Assembly: GCF_037126175.1 (NCBI RefSeq) | Contig: NZ_CP146986.1 | Location: 5,270,501 to 5,334,500, forward strand | Direction of reading: 5' to 3' | From: Pseudomonas sp. RSB 5.4 | GTDB lineage: Bacteria; Pseudomonadota; Gammaproteobacteria; Pseudomonadales; Pseudomonadaceae | Length of the DNA stretch: 64,000 bases | Shown: piece by piece, positions 1 to 9,564 of the stretch | Position numbering within the stretch: position 1 is the first letter of the stretch | How the letters are laid out: each line of letters starts with the position of its first letter | Notes under the pieces: generated by a model | Database searches by the model: none | What the model saw: only the letters and a program-made list of their open reading frames with translations | Told to the model about the DNA's origin: nothing | Program-made: the position numbers and the translations under genes

Positions 1-298
1 GGGCGAAATACAGCTGCGGCGTATGGCCCGGCAACGCCACCAGCGGCGCGGAACCCGAGCAACACCAGCAATGCTGCATGTTGGAATGGGTGTCGTTGGA
101 CGGGGCTTTCTGCTCCGTGGTGCCGATGTTGATCGCCACCATCTTCGTCCCGCTGCCGGTGCAGAAACTGCTCCACAGCAACTGTTCGGCCGGTGAACTG
201 GCCGCCTGCGCCATCGCCCCGGTCATCGGCATGGCGAGCATGTTGAACAGCACTGCGAAGCAGGCGATCCAGGCAAATGCGAGCCGGTGTCGGTTCAT
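1..298 (-). CDS. DUF2946 family protein, C-terminus cut by window edge
   Basis: The reading frame starts at the ATG complementary to 296-298 and runs off the left edge, so only about 99 residues are visible. It opens with a hydrophobic signal-like stretch (FAWIACFAVLFNMLAM, then Ala-rich). It continues with a Cys-containing segment (LLWSSFCTG) and a His/Cys cluster (NMQHCWCCSGS). This pattern fits the DUF2946 family of small exported proteins, which in Pseudomonas often sit beside copper-related TonB receptors. The partner gene would lie outside the window. A metal-related periplasmic role is inference from family context only. Confidence 0.72.
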   Translation of the reverse strand, partial: MNRHRLAFAWIACFAVLFNMLAMPMTGAMAQAASSPAEQLLWSSFCTGSGTKMVAINIGTTEQKAPSNDTHSNMQHCWCCSGSAPLVALPGHTPQLYFA

Positions 299-395
299 GG
301 GACAGATCCGTTGGGTGGGCGATCAGGCGCGGCTATTTAGCCTGATCAGGGCCGATAAGTAAAAAGGCGTCGTGCGGTTTGGTGTCGCAGATCAA

Positions 396-686
396 TCAAA
401 CCGCGACGGCGTGCAATCTCAAACCCAAAGCCTTCATGACCTTCATGATAGTTGCGAATTCGGGGTTGCCAGTGCTGCTCAGCGCTTTATAGAGACTTTC
501 ACGACCCAGGCCAGCATCACGTGCCACCTGTGTCATGCCCTGGGCTCGGGCTATGTCATTCAGTGCTGCACGGATGAGTACGCCATCGCCTTCATCATCA
601 TCAAAGCAAGCGTCCAGATAAGCCGCCATGTCCTCGGGGGTTTTAAGGTACTCGGCGGCGTCGAAACGGGTGAATTTTTCGGTCAT
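396..686 (-). CDS. HigA-type antitoxin, helix-turn-helix addiction module antidote
   Basis: A 96-residue protein resembling the putative addiction-module antidote family. It has an N-terminal FDAAEYLKTPEDMAAYLDA segment, then a helix-turn-helix of the form QGMTQVARDAGLGRESLYKAL and a short tail (KALGLRLHAVAV). It should bind the toxin encoded just upstream and repress the shared promoter. It begins 3 bases after the toxin stop, so the order is toxin then antitoxin, as in HigBA and unlike RelBE. The pair is transcribed in the same direction as cobK, 160 bases downstream of that gene. Function is by family likeness. Confidence 0.82.
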   Translation of the reverse strand: MTEKFTRFDAAEYLKTPEDMAAYLDACFDDDEGDGVLIRAALNDIARAQGMTQVARDAGLGRESLYKALSSTGNPEFATIMKVMKALGLRLHAVAV

Positions 687-689
687 GAC

Positions 690-992
690 TTACTCCTCAT
701 TACCGATGCTATGTGCCATTTGTACGGCGCGCTTGATATCACGCCGTTGTGTCGATTTGTCGCCCCCGATTAACAGCAGATAAATCACTTCGTCTCGACG
801 AGTGAAGTACATCCTGTAACCAGGGCCGTAGTGAACACGCATTTCGTAAACGGTGTCACCGACAAATCCGCAATCGCCAAAGTTGCCATGTTCGGCTGCT
901 CGAAGTCTGGAGATGATTCGGCCTTTGCCGATGATGTCTTTCAACGAGTCGAGCCATTCGGAAAATATACGGGATCGTTCGAGTTCGATCAT
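690..992 (-). CDS. HigB/RelE-family toxin (addiction module killer protein)
   Basis: The frame is open from 1118 (142 codons). The conserved family part starts at Met 43 (MIELERSRIF), giving 100 residues, the usual length of this toxin class, with an AAGGA about 13 bases upstream. The protein has the expected layout: a WLDSLKD helix, RIISRLRAAEHGNFGD, then MRVHYGPGYRMYF and LLLIGGDKSTQ. These toxins are ribosome-associated or free mRNA interferases, neutralised by the cognate antitoxin, which here follows 3 bases later. The longer start at 1118 cannot be excluded, but its extra 42 residues look unlike the family. Confidence 0.8.
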   Translation of the reverse strand: MIELERSRIFSEWLDSLKDIIGKGRIISRLRAAEHGNFGDCGFVGDTVYEMRVHYGPGYRMYFTRRDEVIYLLLIGGDKSTQRRDIKRAVQMAHSIGNEE

Positions 993-1151
993 GTCAGGAT
1001 CGTATTCCTTGGGATACAGACTGGCAAGCCGCTTTTTGACGGTTGTCTGCCTGTATGGATTAAAGGAACCGAAGTATTGGGTGAGGGAATAGCGAAGAAC
1101 AGTCGGCTGCTTCCTCAAAACAGGCCGGCTAATTCGCAGATTAAATCGAAA

Positions 1152-1880
1152 TCAGGAAAAGTCTGACGTCAGCAGTGCATTAAGGACTTCAGACGTAGAT
1201 CCAAACTCCCGATCAACCCCCGGCAAGACTGGCCGCTTCAACACAAGCACCGGTACCCCCAACTCCCGTGCCACTTCCAGTTTCGGCTCGGTGGCGGTGC
1301 TGCCGCTGTTCTTGCTGATCAGCACATCGATCTGCCGGCGTTCGAACAGCGCGCGTTCTTCCTCAAGCAGAAATGGCCCACGGGCGCCGATGACTTCGCA
1401 GCGTTCGTTACCGGGGTAGACGTCGAGGGCGCGCAGGGTCCAGAACTGGTTGGCGGGGATTTCGTCGAGGTGTTGCAGCGGTTCGCGGCCGAGGGTGAAC
1501 AGCGGGCGGCGGAACGGTTTGAGGGCTGCGGTCAGTTCGGCCCAGTCGCCGACCTCGCGCCAGTCGTCGCCCGGCTGCGGCTGCCATGCGGGGCGGCGCA
1601 AGGCCCAGCAGGGAATGCCGGCGAGTTGCGCGGCGATGGCGGCGTTGTGGCTGATTTGCGCGGCGTAAGGGTGGGTCGCGTCGAGTAGCAGTTCGATGCC
1701 TTCAGCGCCAATGAACTGCGCCAGACCTTCGGCGCCGCCGTAGCCGCCGACCCGCACCTGGCAGCTCAGATCAGTCGGCACCCGGCCCACGCCGGCCAGG
1801 CTGTAAATGTGTTCTGGCCCCAGCGTGCGAGCGATGGCCAGCGCCTCAGTGACGCCGCCGAGCAACAAGATCCGCTTCAT
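1152..1880 (-). CDS. cobK: Precorrin-6A reductase
   Basis: A 242-residue protein with the N-terminal Rossmann-type start [17 protein letters not shown] and the conserved [14 protein letters not shown] motif of CobK/CbiJ. Later come LFTLGREPL and [15 protein letters not shown]. It reduces precorrin-6A to precorrin-6B with NADPH in the aerobic corrin pathway. Its ATG overlaps the cbiD stop by 4 bases (ATGA), so it is the last gene of the leftward cobL-cbiD-cobK operon. The length is normal for the family. Confidence 0.93.
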   Translation of the reverse strand: MKRILLLGGVTEALAIARTLGPEHIYSLAGVGRVPTDLSCQVRVGGYGGAEGLAQFIGAEGIELLLDATHPYAAQISHNAAIAAQLAGIPCWALRRPAWQPQPGDDWREVGDWAELTAALKPFRRPLFTLGREPLQHLDEIPANQFWTLRALDVYPGNERCEVIGARGPFLLEEERALFERRQIDVLISKNSGSTATEPKLEVARELGVPVLVLKRPVLPGVDREFGSTSEVLNALLTSDFS

Positions 1881-2974
1881 GCAAAACCTCCGGCGTGGCC
1901 GACAATCCCGCCCTGGCGATCAATCGCAAACACCTCGACCTGTACCTGCGCCGGCACCACGCTGCGGGCGAAATTCAGCGCGTGGCGGCAGACCACATCG
2001 CCGAGGGCAATGCCCGCCGCGCTGGCCATCGCCAAGGCCTGCTGGCTGGTGTTCGCTTCACGAATGCTCTGCTGCAACGCCTGATCAGCGCCAATCGCTG
2101 CGGCCCATTCAGCCAGTTGCGGCAGGTCGATACTCGAATGCCGCGAGTGCAGATCCATGTGCCCGGCCGCCAGTTTGCTGATCTTGCCGAAGCCGCCACA
2201 CAGGCTGAGTTTATCCACAGGCACTTTGCGCAGGTGCTTGAGCACTGCACCGACAAAGTCGCCCATTTCGATCAGGGCGATTTCCGGCAGGTCGTAGACC
2301 CGGCGCATGGTGTCTTCGCTGGCGTTGCCGGTGCACGCGGCGATGTGCACATAGCCGTTGGTTTTCGCCACGTCGATGCCCTGGTGGATTGAGGCGATGT
2401 ACGCCGCGCAGGAAAACGGCCGGACGATGCCGCTGGTGCCGAGGATCGACAAACCACCAAGAATGCCCAGGCGCGGGTTCATGGTTTTCAGCGCCAGCGC
2501 CTCGCCGCCTTCGACATTGACGGTGATCTCGAAACCGCCGCCATAACCGCTTTCGGCGGCGAGCAGGCTCAGGTGATCGCTGATCATCTTGCGCGGCACC
2601 GGGTTGATCGCCGGCTCACCGACGCCGAGCACCAATCCCGGCCGGGTCACGGTGCCGACGCCGGCGCCCGCGATGAAGCGAATCCCCGGCTCGGCCAGCA
2701 GCCGCACGTGCGAATAGAGCAGCGCACCGTGGGTCACGTCGGGGTCGTCGCCGGCGTCCTTGATCGTCCCGGCTTCGGCGCCGTCGGCGGTCAAACGGCA
2801 GAACTCCAGGCGCATCAGCACCTGTTTGCCTTTGGGCAGGACGATCTGCACCGCATCCGCCGAAGTGCCGCCCAGCAGCAGGCGTGCGGCGGCGAGGCTG
2901 GTGGCGGTGGCGCAGCTGCCGGTGGTCAGACCGCTACGCAGCGGGGCGGGTTGTTCGGCGGTTTCGTCACGCAT
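1877..2974 (-). CDS. cbiD: Cobalt-precorrin-5B C1-methyltransferase (CbiD)
   Basis: The start chosen is the ATG at 2974 ([12 protein letters not shown]), giving 365 residues and an 8-base overlap with the end of cobL. The longer frame adds 21 unlikely residues. CbiD hallmarks are the N-terminal [13 protein letters not shown] and, in the middle, [19 protein letters not shown]. The protein S-adenosylmethionine-methylates C1 of the corrin ring. In the classical aerobic scheme that step belongs to CobF, which is not in this window, so CbiD probably substitutes for it. It is translationally coupled to cobL and cobK. Confidence 0.92.
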   Translation of the reverse strand: MRDETAEQPAPLRSGLTTGSCATATSLAAARLLLGGTSADAVQIVLPKGKQVLMRLEFCRLTADGAEAGTIKDAGDDPDVTHGALLYSHVRLLAEPGIRFIAGAGVGTVTRPGLVLGVGEPAINPVPRKMISDHLSLLAAESGYGGGFEITVNVEGGEALALKTMNPRLGILGGLSILGTSGIVRPFSCAAYIASIHQGIDVAKTNGYVHIAACTGNASEDTMRRVYDLPEIALIEMGDFVGAVLKHLRKVPVDKLSLCGGFGKISKLAAGHMDLHSRHSSIDLPQLAEWAAAIGADQALQQSIREANTSQQALAMASAAGIALGDVVCRHALNFARSVVPAQVQVEVFAIDRQGGIVGHAGGFA

Positions 2975-4178
2975 CGAAGGGTTTGACCAGATCCAGCAGG
3001 GTGATCGGCAGCGCCTGACGCCAGGTGTCGAACTCACCCAGCGGTTGCGCCTGGGCGACGTGGATACGGGTCAGTTCGCCGCCGTGGCGTTCGCGCCAGT
3101 TCATCAGGGTGACTTCGCTTTGCAGGGTTACGGCGTTGGCCACCAGTCGGCCACCGGGCTTGAGTTGATCCCAGCAGGTTTCAAACACGCCTTCACGGGT
3201 CACGCCGCCGCCGATGAAGATCGCATCGGGTCGCTCCAGCCCGGCAAGTGCCTGCGGCGCACGGCCACGCACCAATTGCAGACCGGGTACGCCCAGCGCG
3301 TCGCGGTTGTGTTCGATCAAGGCCTGTCGGCCTGCGTCCGCCTCGATGGCGATGGCGCGACAGCTCGGGTGTGCACGCATCCATTCGATGCCGATCGAAC
3401 CGCAACCGCCGCCGACATCCCACAGCAGTTCGCCGGGGATCGGCGCGAGGCGGGCGAGGGTGATGGCGCGGACATCGCGTTTGGTCAGTTGGCCGTCGTG
3501 CTGGAATGCCGAGTCCGGCAGTCCGGCCAGACGCGACAGACGCGGTGCCAGCGCATCGGCCAGGCATTCGATGGCGATCACATTCAGATCGGCAATCGTT
3601 GGCTCATTCCAGTCACGCGCAGTGCCGTCGATGCGCCGCTCGGCGTCGCCGCCCAAGTGCTCCAGAACGCTCAGGCGACTGCCACCAAAACCGCGCTCAC
3701 GCAGCAGCGCCGCGACGGCCGCCGGACTTTGTCGGTCATTGCTCAGCAGCAACAGGCGCACCCCGCTGAACAGTTGCGCATTGAGTGTCGCCAGAGGTCT
3801 CGCGACCAGCGACAGTGTGACCACCTCTTGCAACGGCCAGCCGAGGCGTGCAGCGGCCAGCGAACAGGAGGATGGCGCCGGCAGGATCAGCATCTGATCA
3901 CTCGGCACGTGCCGCGCAAGGCTGGCGCCGACGCCATAGAACATCGGATCGCCGCTGGCCAGCACGCACACGGCTTCGCCGCTCCGTTCCAGTACAGGCG
4001 CGAGGGAAAACGGGCTCGGCCACAATGCGCGTTCGCCACGTATGCATACCGGCAGCAAGTCCAGTTGCCGCTGGCCGCCGATGATCCGCGAAGCGGCCAG
4101 CAGGGCGCGCCGGGCGTTTTTGCCCAGGCCCTTGAAGCCGTCTTCACCGATTCCCACAACCGTCAGCCAGGGTGTCAT
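2967..4178 (-). CDS. cobL: Precorrin-6Y C5,15-methyltransferase, decarboxylating
   Basis: A fused CbiE-CbiT enzyme of 403 residues from the ATG at 4178 ([14 protein letters not shown]). The 32 residues upstream in the open frame look non-coding. The N-terminal half is a tetrapyrrole methylase domain with [11 protein letters not shown] and [18 protein letters not shown]. The C-terminal half is a Rossmann methyltransferase with the SAM loop [16 protein letters not shown] near residue 253 and a later [12 protein letters not shown]. Together they methylate C5 and C15 and remove the C12 acetate carboxyl. It is the first gene of the leftward operon, divergent from P1 and cobG. No cobalamin riboswitch box is visible in the leader. 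Confidence 0.94.
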   Translation of the reverse strand: MTPWLTVVGIGEDGFKGLGKNARRALLAASRIIGGQRQLDLLPVCIRGERALWPSPFSLAPVLERSGEAVCVLASGDPMFYGVGASLARHVPSDQMLILPAPSSCSLAAARLGWPLQEVVTLSLVARPLATLNAQLFSGVRLLLLSNDRQSPAAVAALLRERGFGGSRLSVLEHLGGDAERRIDGTARDWNEPTIADLNVIAIECLADALAPRLSRLAGLPDSAFQHDGQLTKRDVRAITLARLAPIPGELLWDVGGGCGSIGIEWMRAHPSCRAIAIEADAGRQALIEHNRDALGVPGLQLVRGRAPQALAGLERPDAIFIGGGVTREGVFETCWDQLKPGGRLVANAVTLQSEVTLMNWRERHGGELTRIHVAQAQPLGEFDTWRQALPITLLDLVKPFDA

Positions 4179-4410
4179 GCCGTTCCTTAATTCAGGGTAG
4201 ATCTTCAAGGGCGGCATGATAACGCGGCTGCCGGCATCTGACGCGGGTCTGTCGTCACGGTGTGTCGAGAGCAATGCGGAAACTTAATGTTGAGCAATAG
4301 TGATTTTTTCAACTTTCGTTTTTGTTAGTTTGATTGAAGTCAGTTATTTTTCATAAGTCTGGCGCAATGAAGCTATAAATTTAATAGGTGCCAAGTTGGC
4401 AGGGAGCGAT

Positions 4411-5067
4411 ATGGATATCAATTCAGCTACACGTTTAAGTCAGAATAATGCAGTTGCCGTTAACAATATGTTGTTCACCGGGCTCGAGGGGCGGGCAGAG
4501 GCCGATAACAGATTTGTGAGGAACTGCATTTATCTCGCGCAGGTGAAGGCAGACAGCCTTTATAACAGCAGCACTCAGCCTGCGCAGTGGTTCGATCATT
4601 TTGCCGGTATTTTTTGGTCGACCGGTTGGAGCGTCGAAGAAAAACCGGTGGTGCTGGAGCAGAAGGAGTTTTCCGGAAGTGTACAGGAGGCTTGGCGGCG
4701 GTTGACAACTCCCTTGCTCGGGCGCGTTCAATTAGCGCAGGTTGAAGCAGGGCTGGCAGCGCTGGAAAAAGATGTAGCGCTGCTGCGAAGGTTTACCGCC
4801 CTGAGTGGCAAAACCTTCACCTCGCACATTGTTCCGGTCAGTCAGAACGCCAGTGGCGAGTTGGTCGTGGTGCTCAGCCATATCCGCTTTCTCAAGTCGG
4901 TGTTGAGTACCAACTACCTGTTCTGGCAGATCCATCAACCGATGTCGCAACTGGACATTCGCGCCAGAAGACTGGTGATCAAGCGCAGGGCTATCGACGA
5001 AAACCGGGAGGTCGTAGATCAGGCCATTCGCGAGAGCGTGGCCGACCTTGAAGAGGCCGAACTCTGA
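4411..5067 (+). CDS. P1: protein of unknown function, related to two genes beside the giant toxins
   Basis: 218 residues from ATG 4411, preceded by AGGGAG at good spacing; an in-frame TTG lies 15 bases upstream. I do not recognise the family. No signal peptide or membrane segment is evident, so it is probably cytosolic. It aligns by eye with P2 (24999-25787) and the frameshifted P3 (25841-26562). Shared are a YLAQVKAD...WFDHFAGIFWSTGW block (P2: FATRAANK...WYLRFREVMTLAGW) and a C-terminal block LSHIRFLKSVLST...VVDQAIRESV (P2: LGTVRFLRKNTST...VANAVRETI). It lies alone between divergent cobL and cobG, downstream of an AT-rich leader unlike the cob genes. This suggests insertion into the cob locus. 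Its role is unknown; a link to the toxins is inferred from homology. Confidence 0.75.
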   Translation: MDINSATRLSQNNAVAVNNMLFTGLEGRAEADNRFVRNCIYLAQVKADSLYNSSTQPAQWFDHFAGIFWSTGWSVEEKPVVLEQKEFSGSVQEAWRRLTTPLLGRVQLAQVEAGLAALEKDVALLRRFTALSGKTFTSHIVPVSQNASGELVVVLSHIRFLKSVLSTNYLFWQIHQPMSQLDIRARRLVIKRRAIDENREVVDQAIRESVADLEEAEL

Positions 5068-5186
5068 AAAGCCGCAGTTTCCGACCGGCAGGCATTTTCA
5101 TGCGCTCGGGCAAAGCAGGCATAATGGCGACCTTTCGCCCACCACAGCGCTGCCAGCCAGCCGGTCATCCCTTGAACGAACGCCCT

Positions 5187-6485
5187 ATGTCCACCGCTTT
5201 ACGCCCCTCGGCTTGCCCGGGGTTGCTGCGTATTGTCCAGGCGCTGGACGGCGGTATCTGCCGGATCAAGCTCAATGGCGGCTCGATCAGCGCCGATCAG
5301 GCTGACGCGGTGGCCGATGCCGCCGAGCGTTTCGCCAGTGGCGCGATCGAAGCGACCAACCGCGCCAATCTGCAGATTCGCGGCATTGGCGAGCAGTCCG
5401 CAGCGTTGATCGACAGCTTGCTGACCGCCGGCCTGGGGCCGCAAACCGCCGCGGGCGACGATGTGCGCAACCTGATGCTCAGCCCGAGTGCCGGCATCGA
5501 TCGGCAACTGCAATTCAACACTCGGCCACTGGCGGAGCAGATTCTGGCGACCCTGCAAACGCACCCACGTTTTCACGAGTTGAGCGCCAAGTTTGCCGTG
5601 CAACTGGACGGCGGAGAGGCATTGGCGATGCTCGAACATCCGCATGATCTGTGGCTGTCGGCGTTCGAACGTGACGGTGAAATGCTCCTGGCGTTCGGTC
5701 TGGCTGGCTGCCCGACAGATCGTGCGGTCGGCGCCGTGACCGTGGAAAACGGCCATGCGCTGGTGGTCGCGGTGCTGGAATTGTTCCTTGAACTGGCTCG
5801 GCCGGAGCAGACGCGCATGCGCCACTTGCTCGATGAATGGCCGATGCTGGCCTTTCTCGAACAGTTGCGCGAACGCGTGGCGATCAGAGCCGCCATTGCC
5901 CGACAGCGCACGCCGCTGGCGGATGCGCTGCACATCGGTGTGCACGCGCAAAACGCTGACGACCGGGTGTATGTCGGTGCGGTGCCGGCGCTCGGTCGTC
6001 TCGATCCGGCCATGCTGCGTGGTGCGGCCCGACTGGCCCGTGAGTTCGGCGATGGCAGCCTGCGTTTCACCCCCTGGCAAAGTCTGCTGTTGCCGAACGT
6101 GAAGTCCACCGACGCTGCGCAAGTCCTGCAACACCTGGCGCAGTTGCACTGGCTGACGGATGCCGGCGAGCCGTTGTCCCGGCTGATCGCCTGCACCGGC
6201 TCCAGCGGCTGCGGCAAAGGCCTGGCCGATACCAAACACGACGCCCGGCGGCTGGCGACGCTATTGCCACAGGCGCAGAGCGTGCACCTGTCCGGTTGCC
6301 CGCGCTCTTGCGCCGCGGCCCATCGCACACCGGCGACTTTGCTGGCGGTCAGCCCCGGTCACTATGACCTCTATTTTCGCGATGCAACGCTGCCGGGTTT
6401 CGGCACGCTGCACGCACGCAACCTTACTATTGAAGCGGCCGCGATCCTGCTCGACGCCCGCTCACGGAGCCCCCTTGATGCTTGA
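5187..6485 (+). CDS. cobG: Precorrin-3B synthase (oxygen-dependent monooxygenase)
   Basis: 432 residues from the ATG at 5187 (MSTALRPSACPG). An upstream in-frame extension to 5100 is judged non-coding. The protein has nitrite/sulfite reductase ferredoxin-like half-domains and a C-terminal Fe-S ligand set: a Cys-x5-Cys in IACTGSSGCGKGL, then Cys-x3-Cys in LSGCPRSCAAAH. CobG uses O2 to hydroxylate precorrin-3A and form the gamma-lactone before ring contraction. This marks the pathway as the aerobic one. It is the first gene of the rightward operon and overlaps cobH by 8 bases. Confidence 0.93.
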   Translation: MSTALRPSACPGLLRIVQALDGGICRIKLNGGSISADQADAVADAAERFASGAIEATNRANLQIRGIGEQSAALIDSLLTAGLGPQTAAGDDVRNLMLSPSAGIDRQLQFNTRPLAEQILATLQTHPRFHELSAKFAVQLDGGEALAMLEHPHDLWLSAFERDGEMLLAFGLAGCPTDRAVGAVTVENGHALVVAVLELFLELARPEQTRMRHLLDEWPMLAFLEQLRERVAIRAAIARQRTPLADALHIGVHAQNADDRVYVGAVPALGRLDPAMLRGAARLAREFGDGSLRFTPWQSLLLPNVKSTDAAQVLQHLAQLHWLTDAGEPLSRLIACTGSSGCGKGLADTKHDARRLATLLPQAQSVHLSGCPRSCAAAHRTPATLLAVSPGHYDLYFRDATLPGFGTLHARNLTIEAAAILLDARSRSPLDA

Positions 6486-7104
6486 TTACATCCGCGACGG
6501 TCAGGAGATCTATCGCAACTCCTTCGCGATCATTCGCAGCGAGGCCAATCTGGCGCGCATCCCGGCCGATCTGGAAAAACTCGCGGTGCGGGTGATCCAC
6601 GCCTGCGGCATGGTCGAGGCGGTCGATGGTCTGCAGTTCTCCGAGGGCGCCGGCAAGGCCGGGCGCGATGCGCTGGCGGCCGGTGCGCCGATCCTGTGTG
6701 ATGCGCGGATGGTGTCCGAAGGCGTGACCCGTGCGCGTTTGCCGGCGAACAACCAAGTGATCTGCACCCTGCGCGACGACAGCGTGCCGGAGCTGGCGCG
6801 CGAGTTGGGCAACACCCGTTCGGCGGCGGCGCTGGAGTTGTGGCGCCCGCACCTGGAAGGCAGCGTGGTGGTGATCGGCAACGCGCCGACCGCACTGTTT
6901 TATCTTCTGGAAATGCTCGACGCCGGCGCACCGAAACCGGCACTGATCCTTGGCTTCCCGGTGGGCTTCGTCGGCGCCGCCGAATCGAAAGCGGCGCTGG
7001 CAGCGGACAGTCGCGGCGTACCGTTCGTGATCATGCAAGGCCGGCTCGGCGGCAGCGCCATGGCCGCCGCCGCAGTCAATGCCCTCGCCACGGAGATCGA
7101 ATGA
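6478..7104 (+). CDS. cobH: Precorrin-8X methylmutase
   Basis: 208 residues from ATG 6478 ([16 protein letters not shown]), overlapping the cobG end by 8 bases. Family motifs are the RVIHACGM block with the catalytic His, [26 protein letters not shown] and [14 protein letters not shown]. The enzyme moves the C11 methyl group to C12, giving hydrogenobyrinate. It is coupled to cobI by an ATGA overlap at 7101-7104. The length is typical of CobH/CbiC. Confidence 0.95.
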   Translation: MLDYIRDGQEIYRNSFAIIRSEANLARIPADLEKLAVRVIHACGMVEAVDGLQFSEGAGKAGRDALAAGAPILCDARMVSEGVTRARLPANNQVICTLRDDSVPELARELGNTRSAAALELWRPHLEGSVVVIGNAPTALFYLLEMLDAGAPKPALILGFPVGFVGAAESKAALAADSRGVPFVIMQGRLGGSAMAAAAVNALATEIE

Positions 7105-7835
7105 TGCAGGCAAAAGGACGTCTGATCGGCCTCGGCGTGGGCCCCGGTGATCCGGAACTGATTACCGTCAAAGCCCTGCGCCTGCTGCGCGAATCGCCGG
7201 TGGTGGCGTACTTCGTTGCCAAGGGCAAGAAAGGCAATGCCTTCGGCATTATCGAGGCGCATCTGCAGGATGCGCAGAATCTGCTACCGCTGGTGTACCC
7301 GGTGACCACCGAAGTATTGCCGGCACCGCTGTCCTACGAGCAAGTGATCAGCGATTTCTACGATGAAGCCGCCGAGACTGTGGCCGCACATCTGGACGCC
7401 GGCCGCGATGTAGCGGTGATCTGTGAAGGCGACCCGTTCTTCTACGGTTCCTACATGTATCTGCATGATCGGTTGTCCACGCGCTACGACGCCGAAGTGG
7501 TGCCGGGCGTATGCTCGATGCTCGGCGGCGCCTCGGTGCTCGGCGCGCCGCTGGTGTATCGCAACCAGAGCTTGTCGGTGCTCTCCGGCGTATTGCCGCA
7601 TGAGGATCTGAAGCGACGTCTGGCCGACGCCGATGCGGCGGTGATCATGAAGCTGGGGCGCAATTTTCCCAAAGTTCGTGCGGTACTCGAAGAACTCGGT
7701 CTGGCCGAGCGGGCGCTGTACGTCGAACGCGCGACCATGGCCAATCAGAAGATCGTGCCGCTGGATCAAGTCGAGCCGATGTCCTCGCCGTACTTCTCGC
7801 TGATCATCGTCCCGGGCGAACGGTGGCAAGGTTGA
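7101..7835 (+). CDS. cobI: Precorrin-2 C20-methyltransferase
   Basis: 244 residues. Two consecutive ATG codons (7101 and 7104) could start it; both give the same core. Tetrapyrrole methylase motifs are [16 protein letters not shown] at the N-terminus, [15 protein letters not shown] in the middle, and [15 protein letters not shown]. It transfers a methyl group from SAM to C20 of precorrin-2, yielding precorrin-3A, the substrate of CobG. Its TGA shares a base with the cobJ ATG, so translation of the two is coupled. Confidence 0.95.
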   Translation: MMQAKGRLIGLGVGPGDPELITVKALRLLRESPVVAYFVAKGKKGNAFGIIEAHLQDAQNLLPLVYPVTTEVLPAPLSYEQVISDFYDEAAETVAAHLDAGRDVAVICEGDPFFYGSYMYLHDRLSTRYDAEVVPGVCSMLGGASVLGAPLVYRNQSLSVLSGVLPHEDLKRRLADADAAVIMKLGRNFPKVRAVLEELGLAERALYVERATMANQKIVPLDQVEPMSSPYFSLIIVPGERWQG

Positions 7836-9535
7836 TGACGCCATCCACACCGGCCATTGTCATCCTTGGACAGGGCGCACTCGCCACCGCGCGGCGTATT
7901 CAGCAGCTGTATCCGACGGCGCAGATCCACGGCCTCGCCGGACGCGTCGAAGGTGCCGACTGCAGCTATCAGGAATTCGGTGCGACCCTGCGTGAGCTGT
8001 ACCAGCAGGACACGCCGATCATTGCCTTGTGCGCTGCCGGCATTGTCATTCGCACCCTGGCGCCGTTGCTGCTGGAGAAGGGCGCTGAACCGGCAGTACT
8101 CGCCGTTGCCGAAGATGGCAGCGCCGTGGTGCCGCTGCTCGGCGGCCTCGGCGGGGTGAATGTCATGGCCCGTGAAATCGGCGCCGCATTGCAGGTCGCC
8201 GCGGCGATCACCACCAGTGGCGAATTGCGTTTTGGCACTTGCCTGCTCAATCCACCCAGCGGTTATGCGCTGGCGGATCTGGAACTGGGCAAGCGTTTCG
8301 TTTCCGATCTGCTGGCCGGGCACAGCGTGCGCATCGAGGGGGCGGCGCCGTGGCTGGATCAGGCGCAGTTGCCGCAAGACCCGCAGGCGCAGCGCTCGAT
8401 TCATGTTGGCAGTGCCGAGCGTGTCGCGAGCGCCAACGAGTTGCTGATCTATCCGCGCAGCATGGCGGTGGCCGTGAGCGCGCAGCTAGACGATCTGCCG
8501 AGCGCCGTGCGCGCAGCGTTGCAGCAGGCCAGGGTTGCGCAGCAGTCGCTGGCCTGTCTGCTGGCGGCTGACACTGAAATGGCCTCGGCCAGACTGCGTG
8601 AAGCGGCCCTCGAACTGGGTGTGCCGTTGCGCTTTGTCGCCGCGCAAAAAGACCTCGGCGAGCTCGCCCGTCAGGCACTGCCACAGGCCACGATCAGCAG
8701 TGCCAACGGCCTGGCGATTGCCCTCGCCGAACAGCCGCTGGACGTCGCGCAGATCGGTCGTCAACGTGGGCGCCTGGCGGTGATCGGCCTCGGCCCTGGC
8801 GCTGCCGAATTGATGGTGCCTGCGGTCAAGGCGGAACTGGCGCGGGCCACCGATGTGCTCGGTTATGAAACCTATGTGCGCATGGCCGGCCCGTTTCGCG
8901 ATGATCAGGTGCAGCACTGCACCGACAATCGCGAAGAAATGCAGCGTGCCCGTCACGCATTCCGCCTTGCGGCCGAGGGGCGTTCGGTGATTGTGGTCTC
9001 GTCCGGCGACCCCGGCGTGTTCGCCATGGCCGCGGCGGTGCTCGAAGCGTTGCACGAGTCGAGCGATCCGGCCTGGCACAGCGTCGAATTGGAAATCCTG
9101 CCGGGGGTGTCCGCCTCGCTCGCCACGGCTGCGCAAGCGGGCGCGCCGCTGGGGCATGACTTCTGCGTGATGTCGCTGTCGGACAACCTCAAGCCGTGGT
9201 CGATCATCGAGAAGCGTCTGGATCTGGCAGCCGAGGCCGATCTGGCCCTGGCCTTCTACAACCCGATCTCCCGGGCGCGTCCGTGGCAACTGGGCCGGGC
9301 CCTGGAAATCGTCGCGCAGCATCGCAGCGCGGCGACGCCAGTGGTGTTGGGGCGCGACATTGGCCGGCCGGGGCAAACCCTGCGCGTGACCACGCTGGGG
9401 CAACTGACCCCCGATCAGGTGGACATGCGCACCATGGTGCTGATCGGTTCCTCGACCACTTGCACCTTTGCCAAAGCGGACGGTGGCGAGTGGGTCTACA
9501 CGCCGCGCTGGTACGGCGAAAAGCCGCAGTCGTGA
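7835..9535 (+). CDS. cobJ: CbiG-CobJ fusion: precorrin-3B C17-methyltransferase with CbiG domain
   Basis: 566 residues from ATG 7835. Residues 1 to about 300 match CbiG (ALCAAGIVIRTLAPLL, then LLGGLGGVNVMAREI). From about residue 313 a CobJ methylase domain begins (RLAVIGLGPGAAEL), with VSSGDPGVFAMAAAV, LPGVSASLATAAQAG and the C-terminal MVLIGSSTT. CobJ methylates C17 and contracts the ring of precorrin-3B. CbiG opens the lactone in the anaerobic pathway. The fusion is known in Pseudomonas, although CobG is also present. It is the last gene of the operon, followed 5 bases later by a strong hairpin. Confidence 0.92.
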   Translation: MTPSTPAIVILGQGALATARRIQQLYPTAQIHGLAGRVEGADCSYQEFGATLRELYQQDTPIIALCAAGIVIRTLAPLLLEKGAEPAVLAVAEDGSAVVPLLGGLGGVNVMAREIGAALQVAAAITTSGELRFGTCLLNPPSGYALADLELGKRFVSDLLAGHSVRIEGAAPWLDQAQLPQDPQAQRSIHVGSAERVASANELLIYPRSMAVAVSAQLDDLPSAVRAALQQARVAQQSLACLLAADTEMASARLREAALELGVPLRFVAAQKDLGELARQALPQATISSANGLAIALAEQPLDVAQIGRQRGRLAVIGLGPGAAELMVPAVKAELARATDVLGYETYVRMAGPFRDDQVQHCTDNREEMQRARHAFRLAAEGRSVIVVSSGDPGVFAMAAAVLEALHESSDPAWHSVELEILPGVSASLATAAQAGAPLGHDFCVMSLSDNLKPWSIIEKRLDLAAEADLALAFYNPISRARPWQLGRALEIVAQHRSAATPVVLGRDIGRPGQTLRVTTLGQLTPDQVDMRTMVLIGSSTTCTFAKADGGEWVYTPRWYGEKPQS

Positions 9536-9540
9536 ATGCT

Positions 9541-9564
9541 GGCGAGGGGGCTTGCCCCCTCGCC
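9541..9564 (+). terminator. Perfect 10-bp hairpin after cobJ
   Basis: GGCGAGGGGG, a CTTG loop, then CCCCCTCGCC lies directly after the cobJ stop. The stem is perfect and very GC-rich, but no T-run follows. It may terminate, stabilise the 3' end, or be a solitary REP-like palindrome. It separates the cob operon from the toxin island. Confidence 0.55.

Noticed and set aside
2760..4190. 476-codon open frame on the plus strand
   Set aside because: It lies antisense to cobL and cbiD, whose motifs are unmistakable. Long antisense frames are common in this GC-rich codon usage.
4396..4410. TTG start for P1, five codons before the ATG
   Set aside because: The AGGGAG lies inside these codons and is well spaced for ATG 4411 instead.
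5068..5186. Possible cobalamin riboswitch before cobG
   Set aside because: No B12 box (GCCACTG-like) or matching secondary structure is visible here or upstream of cobL.
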